Assembly (NCBI RefSeq): GCF_001956695.1
Contig: NZ_CP019070.1
Coordinates: 992,001 to 1,056,000 of the forward strand
Reading direction: 5' to 3'
DNA: 64,000 bases
DNA from: Poseidonibacter parvus
GTDB taxonomy: Bacteria > Campylobacterota > Campylobacteria > Campylobacterales > Arcobacteraceae
The notes under the pieces were generated by a model, which did no database searches, was not told where the DNA came from, and saw nothing but the letters and a program-made list of their open reading frames with translations. Shown here one piece after another: positions 9,731 to 18,509 of this stretch; position 1 is the first letter of the stretch, and every line of letters begins with the position of its first letter. A program made the translations under genes and the position numbers.

Positions 9731-9832
9731 AAATATTTAGAGCTTGGCAAGCTACATATCTGCTTGGTAGATTTATCACTTGATAGATTTGCTAAGCTCT
9801 AAGTATTTTATTTAGATGTGTAACTTGCCAAT
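9731..9832. repeat. Nested, mutually exclusive inverted repeats
   Basis: Positions 9731-9750 pair with 9789-9808 over 20 bases with two mismatches (core TTAGAGCTT / AAGCTCTAA). The segment 9745-9760 (TGGCAAGCTACATATC) can instead pair with about 9816-9831 (GATGTGTAACTTGCCA). The two pairings compete for 9745-9750, as in a switching RNA or a folded recombination site. Confidence 0.5.
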
Positions 9833-9942
9833 TTCATAATCTAATTTTAATACAAATCCAAAATATCTTAATTTAAATACAAATTATTGAAGCCACTTAA
9901 GTGTTGGAGAATATTTTTATGTTTAAAAAAAGGAGGTACTCT

Positions 9943-10650
9943 AGCAATTCTTAACATGTTAGTTTGGCGACTACAAGAATTGCTAAAATGATTACTAATC
10001 ATAACAAATATCTAAATAAAAATCAACCTATATTTATTACATTCTCAAAATCTACTTAATTGTTGAGAATAAAGTAATGTCTAAAATAACTAAAAAAAGC
10101 GGTAGAGTATAAGGACTGAACAGTAAGCGAAATCTTGCGATAAAAATTAAAAACTTATACAAGGCAAGTAGCCACTTGTCGTATAGAGGGTAATTCCCTT
10201 TTAGTAAGGTTAGCCAAATAAGAGACCAAATCAGCAAGGTGTGAGGAAGTGTATGTGGTACGATTCACCTTGGAGATGCCCGTTCTACTATTTTAATAGT
10301 AGCAAGGACACTCCTATAGATTTACCAGTTAAGATATAAAATAGAGGTTTTTAAATAAACAAAAATGTTTTACTGGATTTAATTAAATTTGTAGGTTATT
10401 AGATAAGGGGAACCGTCTAGTGTAATTGTGTCGTAGATTAAGAGCTGAACAATAATCTACTAAATGTCGAAGCATAAGTCCTGCAAAAGCCGTGTCATTT
10501 GCAAATTTTTAGACTAACTTGTCCTGTACTATTTTGTTAAATACAAAGTAGTACAAGGGCAAGTTGTCTCCACTCCAGAGCCATTCCCTACCATATCATT
10601 CTTTAGCCCAAGTCGAACAGAAAGATTACCCTAAAAGACAGGAGACAACT
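9943..10650. ncRNA. Candidate large structured noncoding RNA
   Basis: About 700 bases with no supportable gene but dense base-pairing potential. Stems seen: 9943-9952/9975-9984 (AGCAATTCTT); 10041-10048/10063-10070; 10156-10160/10181-10185 enclosing 10165-10169/10174-10178; 10235-10241/10266-10272 (CAAGGTG); 10285-10292/10295-10302 (CTACTATT); 10325-10329/10372-10376; 10433-10440/10453-10460 (GTAGATTA); 10516-10524/10557-10565 enclosing 10526-10537/10543-10554; and a perfect long-range 10 bp stem 10562-10571/10641-10650 (AGTTGTCTCC). GC content also rises above the surroundings. Ornate RNAs of this size (GOLLD, ROOL) occur in mobile DNA, but I cannot assign a known class. Strand is undetermined. 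Confidence 0.55.
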
Positions 10651-10822
10651 GAGACAAAAAAGGTGGAACTATTTATTAATATAAATAATAAATGATTTGA
10701 GCTTTATAATAACTATGATTTTCTCTAGCAAAAATATTTAATACTTTATTCCAAACAGATATTAAATTCTAAAAGAGTGTCATTTCATTAAATAAAACAA
10801 AACAATAAAGGATAGTATACAA

Positions 10823-11206
10823 ATGAAGATTTTTTATAAAAGAACAGATCTTACAGAACTTGAATATAATAATTTACTTAAATGTATAGATTTTGATAAA
10901 TTAAAAGAAGTTGAAAAACAGTATAAAGATTATGAGTTTTTTAAAGGATTTAATATAATAGAAAAATTATATAATCCCAAGAATATAGAATATAGTTCTA
11001 GTAAATCTACGGCAGCATCTAAAGCTACTAAAGCTAGAAGTAAAAAAGTTAAATATAAAATAAATATAGCAATTTAAATACTTCAAACAGAAAAAAAAAC
11101 TATAACTCATTATGCATTAGCTAAAAAATCTGGAGTAAGTTTTAACACTGTGAAAAAACATATATCTGATAATAATTTAGTTTCATTAAATGAAATGAAA
11201 CAGTAA
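10823..11206 (+). pseudogene. Helix-turn-helix gene interrupted by an in-frame stop
   Basis: One frame runs for 127 codons with a single internal TAA at 11075-11077. The first 84 codons include a charged helical part and SKATKARSKKVKYKINIAI; the codons after the stop read TEKKTITHYALAKKSGVSFNTVKKHI, a helix-turn-helix. The two parts together match a common arrangement (basic helix KATKARS..K, then ITHYALAKKSGVS..TVKK) in small DNA-binding proteins of mobile elements. So a single CAA-to-TAA-like change, or another substitution, has probably cut the DNA-binding end off. A good start context (AAAGGATAGTATACAAATG) precedes it. Alternatively the 84-residue protein is functional by itself. Confidence 0.6.
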
Positions 11207-11282
11207 AGAGTATCCTACATATTAAATATATTAATAATCTTTGTTCCATATTTCCTTAATGTTTGTGGAACTTTACAGTTTT

Positions 11283-11360
11283 TACTTTTTGAACACTTTG
11301 TGGAACATCGAAAGCCTGTAATAACTGACTTAGTTCCAAATATAAGAGGTTGTTGACAAC
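11283..11360. repeat. Module-boundary repeat, left copy
   Basis: Shares TACTTTTTGAACA (11283-11295), a TTTGTGGAACAT-like centre and TCCAAATATAAGAGGTTGT (from 11335) with the segment at about 28,946-29,035, in the same order and spacing. The two copies bracket the copper island. The rest of 11207-11457 holds no gene. Confidence 0.6.
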
Positions 11361-11457
11361 GAATGTGAATTTGATATAAATAAGCGATAATAGTATATTT
11401 ATATCAAATTTAACAACATTTAAAATCAATCACATTTTATTAAATGTGATTGATTCT

Positions 11458-14400
11458 TTAATGTGATAAATCACAATCTGCCATTTTCCCTTTTTGTTTT
11501 ATTGCCAAAATATAAAATATTGCAGGTATTATAATTAGTGTTAGAAATGCTGAACTTATCATTCCTCCAATCATTGGAGCAGCAATTCTTTGCATAACTT
11601 CACTACCAACACCATTTATATACATAATAGGAATTAGTCCACCTAAGATTGCAAAAAGAGTCATTAGTTTTGGTCTAAGTCTTAATACAGCACCTTTATA
11701 AATAGCATGAAATATATGAGTTTTATCTGGCTCTATACATTTTTCTTTTAATTCAAGCATTGCTTCATGTAAATAAACTAACATTACAATTGAGGTCTCT
11801 GCAGCAACTCCTAGAAGTGCAAGAAAGCCAACAATAACTGCAATAGAAATATTAAAGTTTAAAAAGTCAAGATAAAATATTCCACCTGTTAAAGCAAAGG
11901 GAAGAGTAAAGAAAATAATCACCGTATATGTTAAATTTCTAAGTGCAAAATATATAAGAATAAATATAATTACAAAGGTTAAAGGAATAATATATGTTAA
12001 TCTTTGCATTGCTGATTCTAAATACTCACTTTGCCCTGCCCATTCAAAGTAGAACCCTTCAGGAAGCTTAATATCCGTTAAAAGTTCTTTTGCTTCATCT
12101 TTATATTGTTTTGCAGAAATACCATTTTTAGGAGTTATATATATAAAGTTTACATTTAAAGCCTTTTCTGATTTTATTACAGAAGGTCCCTCTTCATATT
12201 TTAAATTTGCAAACATTTCTAGAGGTTGAAATCCTAACTTAGTTTTTACTTGAAGATTACGCAAAGTTGTAATATCTTCTCTTTGAGTTGTTTCAAATCT
12301 AAGAGAAATAGGATACCTTTCAAGACCATCTAAAAATGTAGATACTTTTGCTCCGGCAACACCTAATGAAACTGTAGACAATACATCATTTTTTGTAATT
12401 CCAAAACGTGTTAACATTTCTTCTTTAACATCAATATTTAAGTAATAACCAGAGTTAATTTTATCAGTTGATACAGAAAGTGTTTTATCAAACTTCTTTA
12501 ACTTTTGTTCAATTACTCCTGCAGTTTCTTCTAACTTATGATGATCATTTCCATAAAGTTTTATACCAAGAGGCGTTCTAATACCAGTAAGAAGCATATC
12601 AATTCTTCCACGAATAGGATAAGTCCAAGAGTTAATTAACCCTGCTACTTGAAGTTTTCTATCCATCTCTTCCATTAGTTTTTTATAGGTCATTCCTTCA
12701 CGCCATTGATCTTCTGGTTTAAAAGTGATAATAGTTTCAATCATAGCTAAAGGTGCTGGATCTGTAGCTGTATCAGCTCGTCCTGCTTTTCCAAATACAG
12801 TATCAACTTCAGGAAAGGATTTTAATATCTTATCTGTTTTCTGAGTTAACTCACGTGATAAATCTACACCAATTCCATACGGAGTTACTGGCATATACAT
12901 AAAAGTCTGTTCATTCATCATAGGCATAAATTCCCAGTTTTGTTTTTTATAAACTGGATATGCAGCAATTATTGTTCCTATAAAAACAAGAACAATTAAA
13001 TATCTAAATTTAAGTGAAAGTTTTAAAATTGGGGAATAAAGTTTTATAAAGAATTTATTCAATAAATTTTTATCTTCTCTTAATATTTTCCCTCGTATAA
13101 AAAAGACCATAAGAATTGGTACAATTGTAATAGAAAGAAAAGCTCCTGCAATCATAGCAAATGATTTTGTAAATGCTAATGGGGTAAAAAGTCTTCCCTC
13201 TTGACCTGTTAAAGCAAAAATTGGTAAAAAAGATACAACTACTAGAACAAGTGCAAAGAATATTGGACGACCAACTTGTTTTGCTGATTTTATTATAATT
13301 TCTGTTCTTTCTTCATTTGAGATATTTTCTTTTCCTTGAAGATACTTATGGGCATTTTCAACCATAACAATAGTTGCATCAACCATTGCTCCAATTGCAA
13401 TTGCAATTCCTCCAAGGCTCATAATATTTGAACCCATTCCAAATGCTTTCATTAGAAGAAATGTGATTAATACTGTTATTGGTAAAGTAATAATTATAAT
13501 TAAAGCACTTCTAAAATGAAATAAAAATAATCCCGTGATTATCATTACAATAATAGACTCTTCTAAAAGTGTATTTTTTAATGTATCAATTGCTTTATCA
13601 ATAAGAGATGATCTATCATATGTTTCAACAACTTCAACACCTTCGACATTTAGTGTTTTAATTTTCTCTTTTACAGCTTTTATAACTGCATATGGATTCT
13701 CTCCATACCTTACAACTACAATACCACCTACAGTATCACCTTCACCATTTAAATCAGCCATACCACGTCTATTAGAAGATGTAATATTAACATCAGCAAT
13801 ATCTTTTATTTTAAGAGGAATTGAGTTGTTTGTTTTTATTGTAATATTTTCAATATCAACTACTGATTTTAGATATCCTTTAGCTTGAACCATATGTTCA
13901 AAGCCATTTTCTAAAATAATTCTACCACCCTTTTCATCATTATTTTTTGTAAGTGCTTTTTTTACTTCTTGAATACTTAAATTGTATTGAACTAATTTAT
14001 CCTGGTTTAGTGTAATTTCATAGTTTTTAATAAAACCACCAATTGAAGCAATTTCACTTACTCCATCAACTCCAAGTAAGGCATATTTATAATAATAGTC
14101 TTGCAAAGTTCTTAGCTCGTCAAGTGATTTTGTATCAGATTTTAAGGCATATTCATAAGCCCAACCAACACCTGTTGCATCTGGTCCAATTGCAACATTT
14201 ACACCTTGAGGAAAAGTTCCCTGTAATTGTGATAATTGTTCTAGAATTCTATTTCTTGAATCGTATAAATCTGTCCCATCTTTAAATATAATATATATTA
14301 AAGCATTTTGAAATGAACTCATCGCCCTTACAGTATCAATATTTGGCAAAGACATTAAATTTGAGATTAAAGGATAAGATACTTGTTCCTCAATTGTTTT

Positions 14401-14574
14401 TGGACTCTGCCCTGCCCATTTAACCTGAACAATCACTTGTGGTGGTGATAAATCTGGAAGTGCATCAAGACTCGTATTTTTTACTGCCCAAAAAGATGCT
14501 ACTGTTAAAACTATTACCGAAAATAGAATTAAAAATTTATTTTTAATACTATATGAGATTACACTTTCTACCAT
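11458..14574 (-). CDS. cusA: CusA/CzcA-type heavy-metal RND efflux pump
   Basis: A 1,038-residue inner-membrane proton antiporter that drives a tripartite efflux pump. It has the family's two halves, each with a large periplasmic loop, and 12 membrane segments. The fourth segment reads GGIAIAIGAMVDATIVMVENAHK, with the proton-relay Asp and the ENAHK form seen in monovalent-metal (copper/silver) pumps. The periplasmic loop is rich in methionine (EFMPMMNEQTFMYMPVTPYG), fitting a Cu(I)/Ag(I) path. It is the last gene of a minus-strand operon (FixH-like, cusC, cusB, cusA), nine bases after cusB. Metal choice is inferred from motifs and from the island's other copper genes. Confidence 0.9.
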   Translation of the reverse strand: MVESVISYSIKNKFLILFSVIVLTVASFWAVKNTSLDALPDLSPPQVIVQVKWAGQSPKTIEEQVSYPLISNLMSLPNIDTVRAMSSFQNALIYIIFKDGTDLYDSRNRILEQLSQLQGTFPQGVNVAIGPDATGVGWAYEYALKSDTKSLDELRTLQDYYYKYALLGVDGVSEIASIGGFIKNYEITLNQDKLVQYNLSIQEVKKALTKNNDEKGGRIILENGFEHMVQAKGYLKSVVDIENITIKTNNSIPLKIKDIADVNITSSNRRGMADLNGEGDTVGGIVVVRYGENPYAVIKAVKEKIKTLNVEGVEVVETYDRSSLIDKAIDTLKNTLLEESIIVMIITGLFLFHFRSALIIIITLPITVLITFLLMKAFGMGSNIMSLGGIAIAIGAMVDATIVMVENAHKYLQGKENISNEERTEIIIKSAKQVGRPIFFALVLVVVSFLPIFALTGQEGRLFTPLAFTKSFAMIAGAFLSITIVPILMVFFIRGKILREDKNLLNKFFIKLYSPILKLSLKFRYLIVLVFIGTIIAAYPVYKKQNWEFMPMMNEQTFMYMPVTPYGIGVDLSRELTQKTDKILKSFPEVDTVFGKAGRADTATDPAPLAMIETIITFKPEDQWREGMTYKKLMEEMDRKLQVAGLINSWTYPIRGRIDMLLTGIRTPLGIKLYGNDHHKLEETAGVIEQKLKKFDKTLSVSTDKINSGYYLNIDVKEEMLTRFGITKNDVLSTVSLGVAGAKVSTFLDGLERYPISLRFETTQREDITTLRNLQVKTKLGFQPLEMFANLKYEEGPSVIKSEKALNVNFIYITPKNGISAKQYKDEAKELLTDIKLPEGFYFEWAGQSEYLESAMQRLTYIIPLTFVIIFILIYFALRNLTYTVIIFFTLPFALTGGIFYLDFLNFNISIAVIVGFLALLGVAAETSIVMLVYLHEAMLELKEKCIEPDKTHIFHAIYKGAVLRLRPKLMTLFAILGGLIPIMYINGVGSEVMQRIAAPMIGGMISSAFLTLIIIPAIFYILAIKQKGKMADCDLSH

Positions 14575-14583
14575 AATCTTATC

Positions 14584-15585
14584 CTACCAATCATCGTCAT
14601 CTGAACTATAAAGTCCATTTGTGATTGCATCAGAGTCAAGTAAGAATAGAGCATTATTTATTACTTCTTGTCCATCTTCTAAGCCTTTTAAAACTTCATA
14701 TTTATTTGATGAGATTCTTTTTGCTGTTACTTCTATAGGCTCAATCTCAGTTTTTGATAATTTTTGAAAAACATAATGTTTATCTCCTTTACTTAAAACA
14801 GCAGTTTTAGGTAAAGTCAACATTTCTTTTGAAACTTTTTTAAGTGCAACCTTTGCAAACATATTTGGATAAAGTTTTAAATCTTTATTAGGTATTACAA
14901 ACCTAACATCAATACTTTTTGTTTTTAAATCAACTGTTGGATAAATCATATCTACAGTAGAATCAATTGGAGTAGCTATTCCATCAATATAAATTTTAGC
15001 TTTCATATCTTTTTTTATAAAATCTAAATCTTTTTGATAAACAGAAGCTATAAACCAAAGCTCATCTAAAGAGGCTAGTTGAAGTAAAAGTTTTCCTTTT
15101 TTTGCAAAACTTCCTTGATTTATATTTTTTTGTAAAACAATAGAATTTGTAGGAGAATAAAAAGGAATATTTTTTATTGTCTTTCTTGAATTTCTAATTT
15201 TTTTAATTGTTGAAGAGTTTATATCTAAAGATTTTAGTTTTTCTATATTTGAATTAACTAGTGATTTATTAAATCTTTTTGCAATTTGAAGTTCTTGTTG
15301 GATTGAAGAAACTTCATCTGAATAAATTGTAAAAAGTGGATTTCCTTTTTTTATAGTTTTAAATTGTTCGTTTGCATACAATTTTGTAATATATCCATCA
15401 AATCTTGTAACAATATCATAAATTTTTGTTTCATTTAGAGCTGTAGTTCCATAGAAACTTTTTACTTCTCCTATTTGCTCTTTTTTAACTTTTGTAAGCT
15501 TTGTGTTAAAAACCTGTGATACTTCAAGAATTTGAGCATTTAATAATGTTATTCCAAAAAAGAGTAGACTTAATATTAGTTTCAT
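14584..15585 (-). CDS. cusB: CusB-type periplasmic adaptor of the RND pump
   Basis: A 333-residue membrane-fusion protein joining the inner-membrane pump to the outer-membrane channel. Residues 1-17 are a signal peptide (KLILSLLFFGITLLNAQ). The family's barrel-sandwich, alpha-hairpin and beta-barrel layout can be followed (FDGYITKLYANEQFKTIKKGNPLFTIYS; IPFYSPTNSIVLQKNINQGSF; ELWFIASVYQKDLDFIK; LYPNMFAKVAL). It is shorter than E. coli CusB (~400 residues) and has no N-terminal Met-rich metal-binding extension. Its start overlaps the end of cusC by four bases (ATGA type). It ends with a run of acidic residues (SSDDDDW). Confidence 0.88.
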   Translation of the reverse strand: MKLILSLLFFGITLLNAQILEVSQVFNTKLTKVKKEQIGEVKSFYGTTALNETKIYDIVTRFDGYITKLYANEQFKTIKKGNPLFTIYSDEVSSIQQELQIAKRFNKSLVNSNIEKLKSLDINSSTIKKIRNSRKTIKNIPFYSPTNSIVLQKNINQGSFAKKGKLLLQLASLDELWFIASVYQKDLDFIKKDMKAKIYIDGIATPIDSTVDMIYPTVDLKTKSIDVRFVIPNKDLKLYPNMFAKVALKKVSKEMLTLPKTAVLSKGDKHYVFQKLSKTEIEPIEVTAKRISSNKYEVLKGLEDGQEVINNALFLLDSDAITNGLYSSDDDDW

Positions 15586-16796
15586 TTTATTTCCTTAGTA
15601 AAATATATTGATTTAGATAATGCAGTAAAATATTTTTGTTTTTCATCCACTACTTTTAATTCATATTTTATGATTTCATTCAAATTATTTATTAGTGCTT
15701 TTGAATCCATATTTTTATATGAAGAAAAACTATTATAATTTTCTATAATCTTTTGAAGTTGATTGAATTTTGGTAAAATATCTTTTTTTATTATGTTATA
15801 TGTAATATGTGCATCATCCATATTTTGTTGAAATGTTTTTATTTTATTTTCAAAAGTTAATTTCATATCTTTAAACTTATGACTTATTTCCATAGCTTTA
15901 AATTTTGCTTTTCTTGATTTTATATCTTCACTTCCTCTTACAGATAAAGGAATGGCAAAAGATATATTTACATAATCTTCATATTTACTATCTCTTTGAA
16001 AGTATGCTAAATTCACTTTTATATCAGAGTTCTTTTTCTCTTTTTCTAAAGTTGAGATATTATCAAATTTTTTAGATACTTGTAATATAGATAAAAGTTT
16101 TGGATGGGTTTCTGTATTTTCATTAAGTTTTATATTTTTTAATTTATTATCAAACTCAATATTTTCTTGCTTTGAATAAGTTATTTGTTCAAGTTTTAGA
16201 TTAAGTGTGTTTATCATTGTTTGTAAATTTTGTGATTTTAAATTTAACTCTTGATTCATTATTTGAGTTTTTAAAATTTGTGCTTGATTTGCTTTATTAT
16301 ATTTGTATAATTCTTTTAATAGTTTTTCTAGTTTTTTAGTATTTGATTTATATTTTTCAAATAGTTTTAATCTTTCTTCAAGTAGTTTAATATTATAAAT
16401 GTATTCATAAATTTTTGATTTTAACTGTAATTTTTTATCTTCAACTTCATATTTTGAAATTTGATAGTCATCTTGTGCAATTTTCTTTTCAATTTTTAAT
16501 TTATCTCCAATAGGAATAACTTGAGAGATACCTATAAATTGAGCTTGCATTGGCTCTATATCTCTTGCTGTAATATCATTTAATTGTATGTCAGTTGCTC
16601 CAAAAGATAGAGTTGGATTTTTCCACTTTGTAGATAATTCAATTTGTTCTTGTGCAATATTAATTGAACTTTCTAATGCTTTGATACTATAATTTTGGTT
16701 TATTGTTTCTACTACTACATCATCTATGCTTTTTGCATACATAGATGATATAGTTAATACTAATAAACCACTATAAATAAATGATTTTTTTAACAT
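15582..16796 (-). CDS. cusC: TolC-family outer-membrane channel of the Cus pump
   Basis: A 404-residue outer-membrane efflux protein with signal peptide (residues 1-21, LKKSFIYSGLLVLTISSMYAK). Long helical segments with heptad-like repeats, and two internal halves (WKNPTLSFGATDIQ near residue 57; VNLAYFQRDSKYEDYVNISFAIPLS near 250), match the duplicated TolC/OEP fold. It provides the exit duct for CusBA. It starts 10 bases after the FixH-like gene and overlaps cusB by four bases, so it is co-transcribed. Confidence 0.88.
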   Translation of the reverse strand: MLKKSFIYSGLLVLTISSMYAKSIDDVVVETINQNYSIKALESSINIAQEQIELSTKWKNPTLSFGATDIQLNDITARDIEPMQAQFIGISQVIPIGDKLKIEKKIAQDDYQISKYEVEDKKLQLKSKIYEYIYNIKLLEERLKLFEKYKSNTKKLEKLLKELYKYNKANQAQILKTQIMNQELNLKSQNLQTMINTLNLKLEQITYSKQENIEFDNKLKNIKLNENTETHPKLLSILQVSKKFDNISTLEKEKKNSDIKVNLAYFQRDSKYEDYVNISFAIPLSVRGSEDIKSRKAKFKAMEISHKFKDMKLTFENKIKTFQQNMDDAHITYNIIKKDILPKFNQLQKIIENYNSFSSYKNMDSKALINNLNEIIKYELKVVDEKQKYFTALSKSIYFTKEIK

Positions 16797-16806
16797 ATTA
16801 TTTCTT

Positions 16807-17190
16807 TTATAAGTTTACACTTGATCTGATTTTATGAACTTCACCATCTGCAGTTTTAAACATTAAATGAAATTGCCAAGTACCACCCATAGCAAAATTA
16901 ATTGACATTTTATATTTACCATCAACTAATTTACCTTTATCCTTATATTCCATATATGGCATACCAGGCATCTCCGGCATAAAGAATTTTGCTTTTACTT
17001 TTACATCAGTAACAACTTTTCCATCTTTTGTTACAGTAACAAACATAACATTATCACCAACAACCAAAGTTTTTTCAGATGAAAAATTTACGTCATATCC
17101 ACCTTTACTACCATTTAAATTAATTGGTTCTGCATTTAGAAGACCTATTGTTAACGCTAAAATTGAAATCACTTTTAAAAATAACTTCAT
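16807..17190 (-). CDS. FixH/YtkA-like periplasmic metal-binding protein
   Basis: 127 residues with a signal peptide (KLFLKVISILALTIGLLNA) and a beta-sandwich body. The segment FFMPEMPGMPYME plus AMGGTWQFHLMFKTADGE is typical of FixH/YtkA-like domains that often precede CusCBA-type pumps; the four methionines in MPEMPGMPYM are plausible Cu(I) ligands. It is the first gene of the cus operon, with a strong ribosome site (AAAAAGGAGTAAAAATG). A copy of the copper-island motif lies 45 bases upstream. Probably a periplasmic metal carrier for the pump (inference). Confidence 0.75.
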   Translation of the reverse strand: MKLFLKVISILALTIGLLNAEPINLNGSKGGYDVNFSSEKTLVVGDNVMFVTVTKDGKVVTDVKVKAKFFMPEMPGMPYMEYKDKGKLVDGKYKMSINFAMGGTWQFHLMFKTADGEVHKIRSSVNL

Positions 17191-17234
17191 TTTTACTCCT
17201 TTTTATAAATTTGAAAGGAGTTTACTTATCTAAT

Positions 17235-17253
17235 GAGGAAGGAATGTGGAAAG
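17235..17253. promoter_or_regulatory. Copper-island motif, copy 1 (upstream of the cus operon)
   Basis: GAGGAAGGAATGTGGAAAG on the plus strand, i.e. TTTCCACATTCCTTCCTC read toward the cus operon. The same 18-19 bases recur at 20620, 23219 and 28844. Direct GGAA half-sites spaced about 11 bases suit an OmpR-type regulator. Confidence 0.65.
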
Positions 17254-17261
17254 ATAATACT

Positions 17262-18431
17262 TTATGTAGTTTTGAAGTAAAAACTAAAAGTTGTACCTTC
17301 GTTTAGTTTAGAATCAATGTTATATTTAATATCATATTTTAGACAAATATTTTGAACAATATTCAAACCTATTCCAAAACCACCTTGCTCTTTTGTTGCT
17401 CTATAGTATCTATTAAATATATCTTTTATTTTTTTTTCTTCAATTCCTATACCTGTATCTGTAACAATTAAAGTATTATTTTTTAGCTCTATTTTAACTT
17501 TTCCATGAGCTTTATTATATTTAATAGCATTTGAAACAATATTATTAAATAGCCTTATAAAATCATTTTCTATAATCTTAAAGTCAACTTCTTCAATTTC
17601 ACATGAGAGTTCAATTTTCTTTTTTTCAGATAAAACCTCAAAGTATTTTAATTGATTAGGAATAGTTTGATTCAATAAAATAATAGGTAATTCTTTAATT
17701 TCTTCTTGATCCTCTAAAAAGACATATGTTAAGTCTTTATATATCTCAGAGACTCTATGTGCTGCAAGTTGGATTCTTTGAACTTGTTTTTTAGTAAGTT
17801 CATTTGATTCTGAGGACATTAAAATTGCACTTATAGGTGTATTTAACTCATGAGTTGTATCTTTGATGAAGTTATTTAATTTTTTTCTTTCATCTTTTAT
17901 TGGTTTTAAAAATAGTTTAGCTAGAAAAAAACCCATAAGTGATATTATTGAGTAAATTACTAAAAATAAGACTAGTATATCTACTTTGAGTTTTTTTAAA
18001 GTTTTAAAAAATAGGTTTTCTTCAATTGCAATATAATGAACACCTAAATGTCCATAAGTTGAATTATTAACTAATATGAAATGTTGATCATGTTGTATTA
18101 TTTCTTTATTAAAATCTATCTTATCATCAAAATTACCAACTATTTTCTTTTTATCTTTGTCAAAAAAAGAGATTTTATAAATATCTGTTTTTAAAAATTG
18201 CTTTAAATCTAGAGTATTTCCATTCATATGTGTAGATATAATTTGTGAAGAGATATTAGAAACTACATTTTGCATTTTCGTTTTTGCCAAATCAAAATAT
18301 AATTTTTTTTCATTTTGATAATATAATAAAGCAATAATAGTCATTAATATAAAAGACCCACCAAGATATAATCCAAAAAATCTTATAAATGTTCTTTTTT
18401 CACTTTGTGTTAAATTAATTTCAGTCTCCAA
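17262..18431 (-). CDS. Sensor histidine kinase of the copper island
   Basis: 389 residues. Two membrane segments (about 18-38 and 151-172) flank a ~110-residue periplasmic sensor rich in His and Met (STHMNG, IIQHDQHF, GHLGVHY), suggesting metal sensing. The HisKA motif DTTHELNTPIS places the phospho-His at residue 194; the ATPase domain has NNIVSNAIKYN, DTGIGIEEKKI and GFGIGLNIVQNI. The start codon is TTG. It lies between the cus operon and a porin gene, both on the same strand. Two response regulators are nearby and either or both could be partners. Confidence 0.88.
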   Translation of the reverse strand: METEINLTQSEKRTFIRFFGLYLGGSFILMTIIALLYYQNEKKLYFDLAKTKMQNVVSNISSQIISTHMNGNTLDLKQFLKTDIYKISFFDKDKKKIVGNFDDKIDFNKEIIQHDQHFILVNNSTYGHLGVHYIAIEENLFFKTLKKLKVDILVLFLVIYSIISLMGFFLAKLFLKPIKDERKKLNNFIKDTTHELNTPISAILMSSESNELTKKQVQRIQLAAHRVSEIYKDLTYVFLEDQEEIKELPIILLNQTIPNQLKYFEVLSEKKKIELSCEIEEVDFKIIENDFIRLFNNIVSNAIKYNKAHGKVKIELKNNTLIVTDTGIGIEEKKIKDIFNRYYRATKEQGGFGIGLNIVQNICLKYDIKYNIDSKLNEGTTFSFYFKTT

Positions 18432-18509
18432 AATTCAATTTTCTCTGATTATATCATAAATATTTTTTTAAAAGAAAGGACTTTTTTATAGCCCTTTTCT
18501 TTTATTTTA

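Noticed and set aside
10052-10237. 61-codon open frame on the minus strand
   Set aside because: It lies across the hairpins of the RNA candidate, has no ribosome site and no protein-like conservation pattern.
9943-10650. Group II or group I intron
   Set aside because: GTGTGAGGAAG resembles a group II 5' end, but no domain V-like hairpin (AGC...GAAA...GTT) and no intron-encoded protein is present; the group I P7 core was also not found.
13535-14285. Two plus-strand open frames within cusA
   Set aside because: Antisense shadows of a well-supported efflux gene.
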